Shown here: piece by piece, positions 39,001-44,090 of the stretch
How positions within the stretch are numbered: position 1 is the first letter of the stretch
Layout: each line of letters opens with the position of its first letter
Translations under genes and position numbers: made by a program
Notes under the pieces: generated by a model
Seen by the model: only the letters and a program-made list of their open reading frames with translations
Told to the model about the DNA's origin: nothing
The model's database searches: none
DNA from: Lachnospiraceae bacterium
GTDB lineage: Bacteria; Bacillota; Clostridia; Lachnospirales; Lachnospiraceae
Assembly (NCBI GenBank): GCA_017449075.1
Contig: JAFSKG010000001.1
Coordinates: 1 to 64,000 of the forward strand
DNA: 64,000 nt
Direction: 5' to 3'

Positions 39001-42000
39001 TACTTGCATCCGATTCTGTTGATGCATAATCTTTTCTTGTCTCATTGAACTCATGTTCTTTTATATCTACGCCGCTAAATAATATTCTATTTGTCTTATA
39101 GTTTGTATATCCTATAAGATACTCACCTATATTACTCTTAACTTCTGAAGCTCCTAAATCTATAGAGCCTCCATCAAGATAAAATGCATTTTGATTTGAT
39201 TCAATCTTTGTATTTTTTGATATGGCAAGATGTGCACCCTTCATAATATATGCCGCACCACCACCAGGTGTTACAACTTTCTTATAAAACTCTGACGCTT
39301 CATAAGTACAGTTATATGCTTTTCCTTGTGATAACTCTCCACCAACTACACTTACTGTAGACTCTTTGACACAGAGATTTGCACCTGTCATTGACTCATT
39401 CTTAGTGAATTTTGTATCAGTTATGTTCATTGCTAAAATCTTGCTCGCATAAACTGCGCCACCAGCGTTTCCTACATTGTACTTAGCAAGAGCATCACCA
39501 GTAAATGCACCAGATACATCTTTTGCTTTTATTTCAAGTGAATATCCTTTTGTAAAATTATCAGTAAATGTACAATTCTTTATGTTTACTTCTTTTACTG
39601 GTGCATCTGTAGGGAAGGTATTGTACTTAATAGTCTCTGAACTTAAGTAAACTGCTCCACCATAGTTTTCCTTTTTGGCAGCTTCATTATCCTTCACTTC
39701 ACCAGTCTTAAAGTTAATTGTGATTCCCTTTGCAGCATTTCCTTCAAACGTTGCATAATTTATATTTAAAAGTCTCTTTCTGCTTGTTGCATCTTCATAA
39801 GAATAAGCATTTACATCTTGACCATCAACAGCTCTCATATGCTTAACAGCTATGGCTCCGCCAGACACACCTGCAAAATTATTTTTAAATACTATCTTGT
39901 CTGAACTTGTTCCTTCAAATGTCACGCCCTTTTCACAGAGATAATCCATGAATATGGCGCCACCATCTACCAATGCTGCATTGCCATCAAATGTTGTTTT
40001 TGATATTACTGTTCCTATCTCTGTTGTCTCATATGAATTGTTGTAAGATCTTCCATAAAGTGCTCCGCCATTTGTGAAAGAAAGGTTGTTCTTAAATTCA
40101 CAGTTATGAATAACTGTTGCCTTAGGATTAAATGCAACTGCACCACCTCTATTTGATAAATTTTTATTACCAGTAAATGTACAATCTTCAAGAGTCATCT
40201 TTCCAAGCTGGGCATTTGCTGCAACACCATTTGATCTTGTTGCTGCGTTATTGTTAAATACTACTCCATAAACTTGTAATTCATGTTTTCCCCATACAAG
40301 TGATCCATCACCAGAGTACTCTGCTTCATCCATTTCTGTTTCTTCCATTTGCTCTACTGACTTTCGACCATTGTATTGATTTTTTATAAATGCATTTTCA
40401 AATACTATGTTGTGATCTTTTGCATACACACCTACTTCCTTTCCTGCAAATAGTGCATGCTCATTCCATTTTGTATAAGTTTCAGATGTACTTGCAAACC
40501 ATTTATCATGCCAATTATATTGTGGGCCTTCTGTAGTAATTGTTGACTTTCCTTCACAGTTACATACAACAACTCTGCCTTGTCCACGAACACAACCTGC
40601 TGTTGCAAATACTATGTTGTGACCATTTAAACAAAGTGTAAGTGTGTTACTGCTTTCAACTATCCACTCATTAGATATCTTTATATCACTTGGTAAATAA
40701 TATGTACCTGCAATATATATATTTGATCCTGTTGCTTTAATTCTCTTATTGTTTGATGATAAGTCAAGCATATCAGATGCATCGCCACCAACAACTGAGT
40801 CAAAAATATTTTTATAATTTAATTTATCGCCATTTACATTTGTTGAAATCTGATGTTGGGTATGTGTAGCACCTGCACCTAATACATGCTCATCAAATTC
40901 TGCCACTACTGGCTCCAAAGTTTTTCCAAGTAAAACATCTACTTTTGAATTTGATAAATATGTCATCAAATCTTCATCTTTGTTCTTTTTGCCATTATCA
41001 CTTGCTTCACCATCACTTGATCCTAGCTCAAGTCCAAAGAAACTTGCAATACTCTCAATTAGTCCTTTTGGTTTTTCTTCTTTATCTTTTTTCTCTTCTT
41101 GTTCTTTATCTTTGCTGTTTTCTTGATTAATCAATTCTATAATCTCATCGCCAAGAGCTGGTACATCAATCTTATAAAGATAGATACTTTGTAAGTCAAA
41201 ATATTTAAGAGTTGAGTCTGTGATTTCGTTGCCATTTGCATTCATAGCTTCTACGCTTAATGATGCTTCGTCAACTATAGATTTTGTTGCAGTATCTACT
41301 AACTCTGTTTTCTCTTCTACTTCTTCTTCATTTATTTCTTCAGTTTGCTCTGTCTCTAACGTTTCTTCTAATGTAGTTGGTTCTTCTTCTGTCTTATCAA
41401 AGCCAGCTACTGTTGGCTCTTCAATAACATTTTCTTCTTCAACTATCTTCTTTATAGTTTCTTCAATCGTTGACTCTACAGTCTCATCAAAAGTCTCTGT
41501 CTCTATTACATAAGTTTCTGTATCTGTCTCTAATGTCTCTATTGTCTCAGTTTCTATATTCTCAACAGGGGTTTCTTGTTCTTTTATCTCTATTTCCTCT
41601 ACAGCCGGACTAACTGTAGTTTCTTCTTTATCTTCTTCAAGTTTTAATACATACTCTTTGTCTTCATGCTTCAAGTTTTCCTCTTTGACTTTTTCTTCAA
41701 CTAGTGCAATGTTACTAGTTGATATCATTACTTCTTCTTGTTTATTTATGTATTCATCAACTTTAAGATTCTTTCTCCATACATCTTTTGATATAGGAGC
41801 ATCCTTCTTTGCTGACTTCGCATTTACTTCGTATTTCTTAAGCAGTTGCCACTTTAAATTTACTTTAAATACTTTTTCTTCACCTTTATCATTTACGAGA
41901 ATTACATTTGCATATGTTGCAAGTCTTGTAAGTCTATCTTTCTCAGTTTCTTTTGCACTTACATTTAATGAAGCATATGTTGCAATTAAAACCTTCTTAA

Positions 42001-42817
42001 CCTTCCAAGAAGTTTTTGATACAGTTGCTATAATTATTTCTTTTTTCTCTTCTGCTTCGGAATTTGTTGCAACTTCTACAAACTCTGACTCTGTTGCAAC
42101 TTCTACTAGCTCTGACTCTGTTGCAACTTTCTCATCATCAAATTTTTCTACATGCAAAATTTCTGACTCAGTAGCAACCTTCTCTTCTATTTTTTCTTCT
42201 GTCTTCTCTTCATTTTCTTTTGCTTCTGAATTTGTTGCAGTTTCTTCTACATTTTTATTTTCTTCTGTACCTTTTTCTTCTTCTGCATCTGAAACTGTTG
42301 CAGTTTCTTCTGCAACTTTTTCGGTAGAAGCCTCAGTAGAGTTTTCAACTATTGTCTCAGTTGTTGTCTCTTCTGTTTTAGTTTCTGCTACTTTTTCTGT
42401 CTCTTCTGTTTTTGTTGTTTCTTCTTTCTCCGTCTCATTTGTTTTTTCAGACTCCTCAGAAGGTGCTACAGTAGTTGTTGTCTCATCCTCTTCTGGTTCT
42501 TCATCAACAAAAGATTTAGAAGTTGACTCTGTCTCGTCATCTTCTGGTTCTTCAGAATAATTCTCCTTTCCACTATCCTCGTTGTCATCTTCCTTCTTTG
42601 ACACTTCCGGATTTTGAGACTCCAAGTAAGCTTGATATGACTCCACTGTTGTAGTTGTCTCCTCGTAGTAATAATAATTTGGAGTTTCCTGAGCTTGACT
42701 TGTGTTGTGGTCGACAATAGTATCTACACTGTCAGCCAAAACCATCAACCCATTGTTTGTAATTGTCATTGCTACAATTAAAACAATTGATATAATTTTT
42801 TTAATTTGCCCGTTCAT
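24077..42817 (-). CDS. Giant modular wall-bound surface protein, beta-helix modules with C-terminal wall-binding repeats (complete)
   Basis: The complete frame is about 6,246 aa. An upstream in-frame ATG at 42829 lacks a ribosome binding site. ATG 42817 has GGGG six nt before it, and was chosen. The order is: signal peptide (MNGQIKKIISIVLIVAMTIT, ending near LADS), acidic Glu/Thr stalk with VATESE-type motifs, a domain shared with the neighbouring giant (near IATVSKTSWKVKK), then a beta-helix region with GGAI/GGAV turns. Six or seven modules follow, each with a QN(I/V).KG..TKLDKV strand, a header such as HIHKVCG......CKH, an ICLNGH motif and an ICDC/ICNC motif. InlB-like FDPNGG repeats lie near residues 5670-5830, then a glycine tract, PDG repeats, and wall-binding repeats to the C-terminus. 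It likely attaches non-covalently to the wall and acts in adhesion (inference). The stop is followed by the next giant gene after 123 bp. Confidence 0.93.
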   Translation of the reverse strand: MNGQIKKIISIVLIVAMTITNNGLMVLADSVDTIVDHNTSQAQETPNYYYYEETTTTVESYQAYLESQNPEVSKKEDDNEDSGKENYSEEPEDDETESTSKSFVDEEPEEDETTTTVAPSEESEKTNETEKEETTKTEETEKVAETKTEETTTETIVENSTEASTEKVAEETATVSDAEEEKGTEENKNVEETATNSEAKENEEKTEEKIEEKVATESEILHVEKFDDEKVATESELVEVATESEFVEVATNSEAEEKKEIIIATVSKTSWKVKKVLIATYASLNVSAKETEKDRLTRLATYANVILVNDKGEEKVFKVNLKWQLLKKYEVNAKSAKKDAPISKDVWRKNLKVDEYINKQEEVMISTSNIALVEEKVKEENLKHEDKEYVLKLEEDKEETTVSPAVEEIEIKEQETPVENIETETIETLETDTETYVIETETFDETVESTIEETIKKIVEEENVIEEPTVAGFDKTEEEPTTLEETLETEQTEEINEEEVEEKTELVDTATKSIVDEASLSVEAMNANGNEITDSTLKYFDLQSIYLYKIDVPALGDEIIELINQENSKDKEQEEKKDKEEKPKGLIESIASFFGLELGSSDGEASDNGKKNKDEDLMTYLSNSKVDVLLGKTLEPVVAEFDEHVLGAGATHTQHQISTNVNGDKLNYKNIFDSVVGGDASDMLDLSSNNKRIKATGSNIYIAGTYYLPSDIKISNEWIVESSNTLTLCLNGHNIVFATAGCVRGQGRVVVCNCEGKSTITTEGPQYNWHDKWFASTSETYTKWNEHALFAGKEVGVYAKDHNIVFENAFIKNQYNGRKSVEQMEETEMDEAEYSGDGSLVWGKHELQVYGVVFNNNAATRSNGVAANAQLGKMTLEDCTFTGNKNLSNRGGAVAFNPKATVIHNCEFKNNLSFTNGGALYGRSYNNSYETTEIGTVISKTTFDGNAALVDGGAIFMDYLCEKGVTFEGTSSDKIVFKNNFAGVSGGAIAVKHMRAVDGQDVNAYSYEDATSRKRLLNINYATFEGNAAKGITINFKTGEVKDNEAAKKENYGGAVYLSSETIKYNTFPTDAPVKEVNIKNCTFTDNFTKGYSLEIKAKDVSGAFTGDALAKYNVGNAGGAVYASKILAMNITDTKFTKNESMTGANLCVKESTVSVVGGELSQGKAYNCTYEASEFYKKVVTPGGGAAYIMKGAHLAISKNTKIESNQNAFYLDGGSIDLGASEVKSNIGEYLIGYTNYKTNRILFSGVDIKEHEFNETRKDYASTESDASKGERKYDKGIYAPSYISFKGTNAISNNKRNFYTKNGANYTSKNEYANLVMTSSKSNLQFDLSNYLFDVPFTAQDISERIGLYYEFDPHGDDQIVAFDKWDYKSVKVIDEGGLWTNYFEIDNSQKGEWAEDWKFYIEKNEIRMSPNIVQVKFDSYIEDVPRIKPQYYNFRKQGGQKIKIATPTEIVRRDIFTPGKTLLGFLGVDKTDDTNTKYDIWDFDRCVIDPSTAVNNEIVMILLYTNDTIQIKPCGCENGKACVHDGSTSTHTDRGTGTTEDTAKYLNYIEVATYPQLSYRYGGRKTQYSLSKDLKLTAAQAKEFIDGGIVLNLNGKTLTYDTTDGNDSYIFNTTGTDEMRDTNDAKVMICGIATPGATARGKIVANGTHKGAFVIGDKDIYLSNLDVENVVATNDSDKAFIHSNTNNLNTYIHTKDVVFENVNLKTDLINAGSRVVFEDTTVTNSLLQGSVVKLQAGSSVDTAFKLLSSEIKDMQGADALLSANLTNPRIGTKVLIATSSVTNSIFESKFITLETNVNGANSSITLQGDVTIKENTLNNGDALIKDGTSNGEDHFGMSVNDNILIADNTVPHTNNVTVVGFDSNSATFKGNVTITGNKTTKSGKATNDVSAVHSGNDTLVYLDEVAVNVRDNKTKYDWYAENNNGTTQTFNKPIFTQVAGTKLRASDSVIKIRLLSNSEDEGQKIYENWSIDNIIGEKEAEATFMRDDSYSESDPFDIYKKGTSSKESDIYLGSSFVAVRYRLYNYKAGVDERLDPTAGYTEAAIQRVEPDVYTLLDTPQYKFDFSRTSVMWEAFAYRNSDNTYDYSKERLYPEKTTNIAIKATRSVLISGYIYNYNNKRHVHEGNVELWTEARNEGHLQATNSFVFLHNDIEITHKLLFKPETTYHLCLNGHKLILNTDVKWFESNTCKLIICDCQKTGSIVQTSGTLTQDFIDMDGGEFVMQDVTVGPFVNVKDSSLVITNENVKTTFESVTIKEVTMDNATYSDNAFINVTTNNLASISNITIKSNKMISKDEGNAIFLIDNTANLGNAVIRGLTVESNEIMADASKSADGSGYAFIFDGYENVTLEAPSIKSNKSVLGAPIRITGNEGLTATLTMKDVAFTDNQKVFVSAMPFADQVAKGISANFATTKFKRININGGTFKGNKFSVSGAEPQASDGGATEFINYESNLTVKNVTFDGTGANLTGGFNGIVIVDNGDDLFENVTVTNYDISEEIFMILGKGSGLGPAGTYSGRTTFRGNTQFVDNRAYMLVCNENYRTDPNNDNEGLLLFNGTKFDNNITNKRQSQKSQGLINSNGTAITIASGAIITKTAGTAVNVGLSEIRLFNTEISGGSGDDPAVYVSDTGKLTIGDKVVVKGNKTNIYIDDNGTTHGMLSAIDGHPILSTTDISISVPDTEFNFFSEWGATYIEKFNYHSGSTYAYLPGDLFKLDAAMANRHIYIQGDIAAGQQELWVSSTQATSQYATLIFFDKDIQGPKEITRQYIIVGQKTKLDRVQVDYLSTLSQIWMTQSDGSKPEEEAMWRLYSGGHYNDFEVINYEAGKTYYAYLVKKHIHKICGPDSLIACGPNHADGQVHTVDLDFTQVGTNENIIVEASRSNYIGLSNNLTITQAALSSLVDRDIVFCLNGYELTFEKDATITTNHSFTFVNCENTGFITVSGDEATANPLINISGAGNEFSLYNIHFQDFETKESVVKMSDVKIVSENILFTNIKSSAANGIYDIQSGTAYVDNLAFTNNIASGSSLLDLRFGNFTVRKIDDIKINNNTYTNKLLSLSGTGNMDSILVENNTMIDGGGSNSYGAIYVSNGANITYANDAIISLNDASINKESKGGALSVYGTLNFSGKVTLESNKAGLGGAIYVDDTGSLNVAGEAYFSENEAETGGAIYATNWSHIHMTSAIYDNNKANDHGIVAFGGAYSGEATFRNHTRATKELIYNIHEDGSDSIVLDSNTLFVDNTLAENIVSLRRVSSANIGTSYLSTGNYANNFISISTGSMIVNNANITDNTFLDSVFNIIDPVDVVVASVSVYENKITNAIVSVKGGEVKIGNQMTFRDNIARLGSKKELAVSGEGGYFKATEKINMGKNYIFTAYTSGIKVFEKWSSTYIDNYDVPQAQNPGRYMVTPENSNIIMLSNDDINKGYAFYKVGSSNSQDIYVGKEGVDFIQLRFIDPENEGAVFASQNIEKGKETKLDKVDTLECDLVKQKWVATMSDGTAKTLVFTSDQTASSSDTINILYTRPHLHKICGIGRNETCNHMNGTSHTEVEYQIVSNAAEFATTTDQYVYIKSDIEVDSTITLAASIRGICLNGYTIKLVGGANSLFNTANELSICNCKEKGGITNTGDQVQTAPVINYTGTTLSVYNVNFFGINTERSVIKLVNDGTTLYAGNVTFKNNKDLGYETVIDINNNTNNIVYLDNVSFEDNKNDSDNHMLDVYSGYHISTLSFINNDTETRLAWFNNKNLVDVGNLIVKNNNAKYDVMLVYFSSETKLAVSGDIVFENNTIDDDAILNVDQDAVINVTGTMSFINNTAKKHAAMHIDYGASVLAGHFIFDGNKNTEPNNAIVEWTESRLVLNDAVFKNHTNATDILIGNYDNNGTSEIYLTSPTFINNKGIAVKLDGVAKGNIEGLTYENIANNNFTNILNINNSTVSVTNMAVENVNLANSAVVISNSTGVELEDVYIGSNTIGQNGSALYVSGSDTIIKVKGLISIDGNTNNITLNDGAYLKASGMVEKDSEMSFSVSGTSMKLFEGWDKNHIETYGQIASKSDPKRYTYTPENSGLFTIKPTSGYGIYKSGTGDKVSVYAGTKDSYSVLSFVFVDEDNVESVIDTQNVAKGAAAAPSTLMDVVDSFEYELENQTWYAPNSTTGAHDVKWEFKNEVISTINNDAQIKYVRKHIHKVCGAKYYDECNHPETTLHHTGTVVYEDATSSDAAFWPSTAEYINLLNDIEFNERINLSYLRGICLNGHKIIIGNIGETNFMSISNELNICDCRRDKTDEAAITVKDGVTLKSSIIRVNSGGTFNAYKIKFKDISLNDYVDYTVTHAYAIENSNNGQVYLEKPVFTGMTDTGEEGLLKNQASSNRFVVVEPLFTGITLNTSSPLLNLTNHFSIATISVIENDGYAVPLIKVVDDVSVGSFILLNNTGATGQGLVSIDYGKTLTLTENNVFEGNESQGGGVIRVSGTLVAKKDLIFKNNITVKGTGRGGALYIDTHGKVVTEGKTQFIGNEAMYGSAIYSESVDEDSLKDMKEPYFEDNTVLTRGVVYWNGKLTLSTPTFANHKPYDKSTSKGVRTGLIVNDAAGDRLILDSPVFVNNNLVGTDDKASAIILTGSANGTEISGFTNNIKNNTMENLVYAEDSNVTISGYIDSSSTNNKFTDTILNIKNAVNVTFDELNLEYQTVENAAVYISGAPVKLVNEVRVIGNETSAKAKAKNVILADDNAYFKGTGIAGAPAFIKESSIIGISANGRDGVKVFEGWNAYNFEYYDKPQVKDIQYKYVYAPENAEILVPDEAAANQALYKKGFAGDGDGEGNVYLGSKDNYVTLKYYNDVEEVEDYVEKVGDKEYYCYQNIAKGVPTKLDKVDSQEYEIEKQEWYVGYQSKDAYDYLEKFNPADPRPTVAGANGVVETFDVDQEIKYHQFHIHKVCGLKLSEECKHDGHADHTSTVEFNDVNTIADLEAATGYAVLVKDLDIANEQRSINLNAGLQGICLNGHSIMGDGRYGLFNITHAFTICNCKPDKENTGITSDESFTQARDIININTTEEVGIYRVAINNVAFGAGYAINVEQGNVFIGSLAITGSTKAGVNGVIRSNTNITIDKLELQNNKMTGTNPLLRTSNTMNIDKLFVYENEMEDSIVSVNSDANIGTIVSEGNTSANKGAIYVATGRTLTLGGQVFDYNTAKYGGALYVAGTYRCLVDDPYFSSNTATEKGGAIYLADGGKIQLEETANFTVNTAKEGAAIYAENLRAGDIVMPKSEFWANHASDGAAIAFGGELELSNVTFTNGASGSTYISNINTSSATDKAIISSVSVTDNVGGGKGIVLTNVKDGSKVQDITAEGNDIESLVQFNNIANGNKVYVTNVKDVTNNKFSNAAIVFNDVPYAVLNNVTAEGNSSTGYGIVLANGSDTKVYSVGELNINNNTNTGTYGAAITIMGGANIDEDGGMTITGNKSANGGAIYLDGTLGVQSQGSKPLKVSTNYINNTTQTKNIFVVNENSHVYATGKISDDTQLGFTAGATNVTAFKYWNSSYFDKIGTTDKFVYTPENSGIFLVDTLSQNAKQEFYKSGVGNDVVIKLGANFAKLHFVSAGKKTEYLTQNVERNTETKLDKVLVAASSEKWVAPNAAEASDFKWSFNKGDLTAKYDSADVYIYKLFTYSIEYTGGSRGGSKTYNSIEYGEAVYADNNSFEGLGFKSWMLRNAPAGAKREYLPGDLIKNICDEEDGTAYLDARWSGEIIIRFDPNGGRYGLSIPYDSKYDTYVKSGTKVKLNETYPKSLGGDDYTGYSYNTKADGSGKTYNINARVSFSDDVTLYLIWIENKKKGGGGPGGGGGGGGGGSNGGTIPAAEGVIGSNQIGPGIGLEENPLVYIGAFTIDSQGNIRDGAQNIVGNIYLGDRVNSDGSFTAANGITIYPNGAVRDTFGNIYNPDGSITTANGSTYYPNGDVRDATGTVYHADGSTTLPDGTVKDADGIIHHPDGSITLPDGTTYFVDGTVMSPGGIQINQLGQIVPAEVPVNNTETPGSWNYDPATNNWKFENINADGTKTTYTDQWINTENAQGEKVWYTVDKDGNMVTGWLKSDGEYYFMSTDPNSRGELVKGTVMIDGKTYTFDAETGALTSGDAPTDKLTVMGAINHTTGKDGIWKTYATGEKYFVKYFDMPDGTRLEVPPSSWFMIDGHYYFFDQYGIPKTGLVEFDKKYYYFNEDGTMKEGGEVTIGNITYVFDKATGACRTMRNN
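24090..24720 (-). repeat. C-terminal choline/glucan-binding-type wall-binding repeats
   Basis: The last 210 or so residues hold aromatic-Gly units: WYTVDKDGNMVTGWLKSDGE, YYFMS, then a degenerate region, then WFMIDGHYYFFDQYGIPKTG and YYYFNEDGTMKEGG. This is the CW_binding_1/choline-binding pattern that docks proteins on teichoic or lipoteichoic acids or glucans in Gram-positive bacteria. No LPxTG motif is seen. The ligand cannot be told from sequence. Confidence 0.85.
24790..25130 (-). repeat. PDG / YPNG short repeats in linker of giant protein
   Basis: About 110 residues are made of short units such as YPNGAVRD, YNPDGSITTANG, YHADGSTTLPDGTVKD and HHPDGSITLPDG, each with a (Y/H)(P/A)(N/D)G core. 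They lie between the glycine tract and the wall-binding repeats. The regular aromatic/Asp-Gly spacing resembles MORN-type or YD-like beta strands. The function is not known; a rigid spacer is a guess. Confidence 0.75.
25270..25330 (-). repeat. Poly-glycine tract in giant protein
   Basis: A run of GGN codons gives GGGGPGGGGGGGGGG followed by SNGG. On DNA it is a C/G-rich stretch strongly unlike the AT-rich surroundings. It probably forms a flexible hinge between the exposed beta-helix array and the wall-binding tail. Confidence 0.85.
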
Positions 42818-42829
42818 ATTTTTCCCCAT

Positions 42830-43149
42830 TCAAATTTTATTCGGTTTTTTTGTACACAAAAGCAAATAATAGGCACAAGTGTCCTATTAAAACTATGCAT
42901 AATAATTTTACTAAAACACCCTTTATTTCTCAATAATCCAAGAACAATCTTAATAAATTCTTAATACTTATTTTGGCTTAAAATTAGGCTAATTTTTAAT
43001 TTTTGTACAGATTGTCACCGCTATAAAAAGTGTTTTGTACGAGTATTAGAACACAATATATTGTGGTTAATTATTCATTATTTTTATTATTATTCATATT
43101 TTTATAAAGCTAAATTTCTAAATATGCATTTTGATAAAGTGTCAAAAAC
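42830..43149. other. Non-coding region upstream of the giant gene
   Basis: Strongly AT-rich, without a supportable gene on either strand. It holds the predicted promoter of the giant gene (42905-42933) and an imperfect small inverted repeat (aggcacaagtgtcct, 42870-42884) in the expected 5' leader. It ends at the terminator of the tRNA cluster. Confidence 0.6.
42905..42933 (-). promoter_or_regulatory. Sigma-A-type promoter of the complete giant gene
   Basis: On the minus strand TTGAGA (42928-42933), a 17-nt spacer, then TAAAAT (42905-42910). The predicted transcription start is near 42898, giving a leader of about 80 nt before ATG 42817. Both boxes deviate from consensus by one or two bases. 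Confidence 0.5.
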
Positions 43150-43175
43150 AAAAAAAAGAGGGTTCTAGACCCTCT
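43150..43175 (-). terminator. Rho-independent terminator of the tRNA cluster
   Basis: On the minus strand a 7-bp stem AGAGGGT / ACCCTCT with a 5-nt loop (43157-43175) is followed by seven T and a further T-rich stretch. It lies immediately after the tRNA-fMet 3' end. Confidence 0.88.
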
Positions 43176-43182
43176 TCTTGAG

Positions 43183-43256
<74 letters not shown>

Positions 43257-43303
43257 ATGATATACATGTAAAATGCTTGATTTTACTGTGTGTTTCTAAA
43301 AAA

Positions 43304-43376
43304 TGGGGCGTATAGGGCTCGAACCTATGACCCCCTGCTTGTAAGGCAGATGCTCTCCCAGCTGAGCTAACACCCC
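43304..43376 (-). tRNA. tRNA-Val (UAC)
   Basis: A 73-nt cloverleaf with acceptor GGGGTGT / ACGCCCC (one T-G pair), anticodon loop CTTACAA giving anticodon TAC, T-loop TTCGAGC and discriminator A. CCA is not encoded. It lies between the Tyr and fMet genes on the same strand. Confidence 0.95.
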
Positions 43377-43421
43377 ATATCAACGGTGCGATCGCTCGCG
43401 CCGCCGTACGCTTACGCGTAA
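43377..43421. other. GC-rich inter-tRNA spacer with two small inverted repeats
   Basis: This short spacer is dominated by CG-rich words, including GCGATCGC, an imperfect inverted repeat starting acggtgcga, and a perfect 5-bp stem TACGC/GCGTA at 43407-43420. Its composition is very unlike the AT-rich surroundings. Confidence 0.55.
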
Positions 43422-43503
43422 TGGATGGGGGTGGATTCGGACCACCGAAAGCAATGCTAACAGATTTACAGTCTGCCCCCTTTGGCCACTCGGGAACCCA
43501 TCC
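43422..43503 (-). tRNA. tRNA-Tyr (GUA)
   Basis: An 82-nt class II tRNA with a long variable arm, anticodon GTA in loop CTGTAAA, acceptor GGATGGG / CCCATCC and discriminator A. CCA is not encoded. The T-arm reads GGTGG TCCGAAT CCACC. Confidence 0.94.
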
Positions 43504-43510
43504 ATACTGT

Positions 43511-43534
43511 AAAGGCGGATATTATCCGCCTTTT
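43511..43534 (-). other. Symmetric hairpin between tRNA-Asp and tRNA-Tyr
   Basis: A perfect AAAGGCGGATA / TATCCGCCTTT-type inverted repeat with a tiny loop lies between the two tRNAs. The trailing T-run is only three to four long on either strand, so it is a weak terminator at best. A processing signal is equally possible. It sits 8 nt from the mature tRNA-Tyr 5' end. Confidence 0.6.
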
Positions 43535-43535
43535 G

Positions 43536-43609
43536 CGACCCGAAGGGGACTCGAACCCCTGACCTCTGCCGTGACAGGGCAGCGCTCTAACCAACTGAGC
43601 CACCGGGCC
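43536..43609 (-). tRNA. tRNA-Asp (GUC)
   Basis: A 74-nt cloverleaf with acceptor GGCCCGG / TCGGGTC (two G-T pairs), anticodon GTC and discriminator G as usual for Asp. CCA is not encoded. It is the first gene of the cluster, about 25 nt after the predicted transcription start. Confidence 0.95.
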
Positions 43610-43614
43610 ATATG

Positions 43615-43636
43615 AAGCCTATCTAAAGATAGGCTT
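43615..43636 (-). other. Perfect 10-bp hairpin in the tRNA operon 5' leader
   Basis: AAGCCTATCT and AGATAGGCTT form a perfect inverted repeat with a 2-nt loop. The predicted transcription start (about 43634) is at its upstream end, so the primary tRNA transcript would begin with this hairpin and enter tRNA-Asp 5 nt later. Confidence 0.65.
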
Positions 43637-43640
43637 ATTG

Positions 43641-43669
43641 ATTTTACTATAAATATAAATTTTTTGCAA
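43641..43669 (-). promoter_or_regulatory. Promoter of the tRNA cluster
   Basis: On the minus strand TTGCAA (43664-43669), a 17-nt spacer, then TAAAAT (43641-43646). Spacing is ideal and it sits directly upstream of tRNA-Asp. It begins within 9 bp of the stop codon of the preceding Lys-rich protein gene, so dnaX-operon transcripts may also read into the cluster. Confidence 0.7.
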
Positions 43670-43677
43670 GTATTTTT

Positions 43678-44061
43678 TTATTTTTTCTTAGACTTTTTGC
43701 TTGTGCTTTTCTTGCTTGTTTTAGCTACTTTTTTAGCTGTTTTCTTTACTGCTGTTGCACCATTTCCTTTTAACTTCTTCTCTAAGGCATTAACTTTATC
43801 AAGCATTGGCTTAATCTTCTCATCATTTTTTGCAATAGGAAGTCCCTTCTTTACTACTTCATTACCAATTGAATATTTTAATTGCTCAATTTGTAGAGTA
43901 TACTTTGCCTCTATTGCTTTTTCCTTAGCAACTTTTGCCATAACCTTTCCCTGAGCAACAGCCTTTTCTCCAAACTCTCTTCCCTTCTCCATAGTCTCGT
44001 CAACTACTTTTGAAACTTGTTTCTCAGTTCCCTTTCCAAATAAATCATCTAAAAATCCCAT
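43678..44061 (-). CDS. Small protein with Lys/Ser/Thr-rich tail, function unknown
   Basis: 127 aa with a strong ribosome binding site (AGGAGG, 7 nt before ATG). Residues 1-95 look helical and amphipathic (MGFLDDLFGKG..., EAKYTLQIEQLKYSIGNEVV). The last 30 residues are almost only Lys, Ser, Thr and Ala (KKTAKKVAKTSKKSTSKKSK), like histone-H1-type or nucleoid-binding tails. No signal peptide or membrane segment is seen. It is the last gene of the dnaX-recR operon, 29 nt after the CvpA-family gene. The tail suggests nucleic-acid or acidic-polymer binding, but that is inference and no family is recognised with confidence. Confidence 0.8.
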   Translation of the reverse strand: MGFLDDLFGKGTEKQVSKVVDETMEKGREFGEKAVAQGKVMAKVAKEKAIEAKYTLQIEQLKYSIGNEVVKKGLPIAKNDEKIKPMLDKVNALEKKLKGNGATAVKKTAKKVAKTSKKSTSKKSKKK

Positions 44062-44090
44062 TTCTATACCTCCTAAAAATTTATTATACT

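Noticed and set aside
41658..42560. A 300-codon plus-strand open frame rich in Ser, Phe and Val
   Set aside because: It is antisense to the Glu/Thr-rich stalk of the complete giant protein, whose codon bias produces long reverse frames. It has no ribosome binding site or recognisable domain.
43421..43615. A plus-strand open frame over the tRNA cluster
   Set aside because: It lies entirely across tRNA-Tyr and tRNA-Asp, which are well supported on the other strand.
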